From Frankia sp. AiPa1 (GTDB lineage Bacteria > Actinomycetota > Actinomycetes > Frankiales > Frankiaceae): a DNA stretch of 64,000 nucleotides. The notes below the pieces were generated by a model that worked only from the letters and a program-made list of their open reading frames with translations, did not search any database and was not told the origin of the DNA. Below, one piece after another: positions 63,376 to 64,000 of the stretch; within the stretch, counting starts at the first letter, position 1, and each line of letters begins with the position of its first letter. The stretch spans positions 1-64,000 of the forward strand of contig NZ_JALKFZ020000142.1 of assembly GCF_023243075.1 (NCBI RefSeq). The letters are read 5' to 3'. The position numbers and the translations under genes are program-made.

Positions 63376-64000
63376 GTGGCCTACGACGCTAGTTCGATCA
63401 AGGTTCTCGAAGGCCTCGACGCGGTCCGTAAGCGTCCGGGTATGTACATCGGCTCCACGGGGGAGCGCGGGCTCCACCATCTCGTCTACGAGGTGGTGGA
63501 CAACGCGGTGGACGAGGCGCTCGCCGGGTACTGCGACACGATCTCCGTGACTCTGCTCGCCGACGGTGGCGTGCGCGTCATCGACAACGGTCGGGGCATT
63601 CCCGTCGGCATGCACCCGGTGAAGAAGGTGCCGACGGTCGAGCTGGTGCTCACCACCCTGCACGCGGGCGGCAAGTTCGACGGGAAGTCGTACGCGGTTT
63701 CCGGCGGCCTGCACGGCGTCGGCGTCAGCGTTGTGAACGCCCTGTCCACCCGGCTCGACGTGGAGATCCAGGTGGAGGGCCACGTCTGGTTCCAGCCGTA
63801 TGTGGCCAGCCGCCCGGCGAAGCCGCTGGTGAAGACCGGTCCGTCGAAGAAGACCGGCACCTCGGTCACGTTCTGGGCGGACCCCGAGATCTTCGAGACC
63901 ACCGAGTACAAGTACGAGACGCTTACCCGGCGCCTACAGGAGATGGCCTTCCTCAACAAAGGCCTGTCGATCACGCTGGCGGACGAGCGTGGCGAGGAGC
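63376..64000 (+). CDS. gyrB: DNA gyrase subunit B (5' part, runs off the window)
   Basis: The first 208 codons of gyrB are present, from GTG 63376 with GAGGGGA upstream; the frame is open at the right edge. The ATPase (GHKL) domain motifs are visible: [37 protein letters not shown] (the Asn-containing Mg-ATP motif), [14 protein letters not shown] and [15 protein letters not shown]. Gyrase introduces negative supercoils ahead of the fork and is the target of coumarins and quinolones. TAGACT (63333-63338) is a possible -10 element. Confidence 0.97.
   Translation, partial: MAYDASSIKVLEGLDAVRKRPGMYIGSTGERGLHHLVYEVVDNAVDEALAGYCDTISVTLLADGGVRVIDNGRGIPVGMHPVKKVPTVELVLTTLHAGGKFDGKSYAVSGGLHGVGVSVVNALSTRLDVEIQVEGHVWFQPYVASRPAKPLVKTGPSKKTGTSVTFWADPEIFETTEYKYETLTRRLQEMAFLNKGLSITLADERGEE

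Overview
The window is high-GC actinobacterial DNA ending at a chromosomal replication origin. It runs leftward from gyrB, recF, dnaN, oriC and dnaA through rpmH-rnpA-yidD-yidC-jag-rsmG-parA-parB, trxBA, murJ, a CCA-adding enzyme and ino1 to the rpsF-ssb-rpsR-rplI-dnaB block. This order is the one I know from Streptomyces. The very high GC, the Pro/Gly/Ala-rich low-complexity insertions in housekeeping proteins and the reduced neighbourhood (no gnd between dnaN and recF, no sigma gene beside the anti-sigma-like gene) suggest Frankia or a close relative; the genus is an inference.

Region 1 (1-12480), metabolic and accessory. A small unknown gene, the ribosome-rescue factor arfB, a DLW-39-type peptide and a NERD-domain membrane protein with a damaged catalytic motif precede a compact ergothioneine operon, egtABCD, with no egtE. 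It converges on ilvD across a strong hairpin. A collagen-like membrane protein and an ABM-domain protein follow.

Region 2 (12481-30104), replication, ribosome and envelope. dnaB carries a 301-residue intein inside its P-loop with the features of a class 3 intein and a decayed endonuclease. A perfect LexA-type palindrome and a DnaA-box cluster lie upstream of dnaB. Then come the rpsF-ssb-rpsR-rplI genes, two GT-C glycosyltransferases, a large class A PBP, a DUF5318 protein, a PadR regulator with an elaborate promoter, ino1 and an MFS transporter.

Region 3 (30105-47159), tRNA maturation, lipid II export and thiol redox. This holds pcnA, a Nudix hydrolase, a DUF6049 protein, murJ, a separate pseudokinase, an orphan anti-sigma-like protein, trxB-trxA behind a perfect SigR-type promoter, and a CwlM-like amidase-fold protein. 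A perfect parS site follows.

Region 4 (47160-64000), origin region. A GNAT gene, parAB, rsmG (with a second parS-like site at its stop codon), an inserted GT-C gene, jag, yidC, yidD, rnpA, rpmH, dnaA, oriC, dnaN, recF, a DUF721/DciA-like gene and the start of gyrB. DnaA-box-like sequences also lie outside oriC, inside rnpA, padR and dnaA and upstream of dnaB.

I found no tRNA, rRNA, CRISPR array, insertion sequence or prophage.
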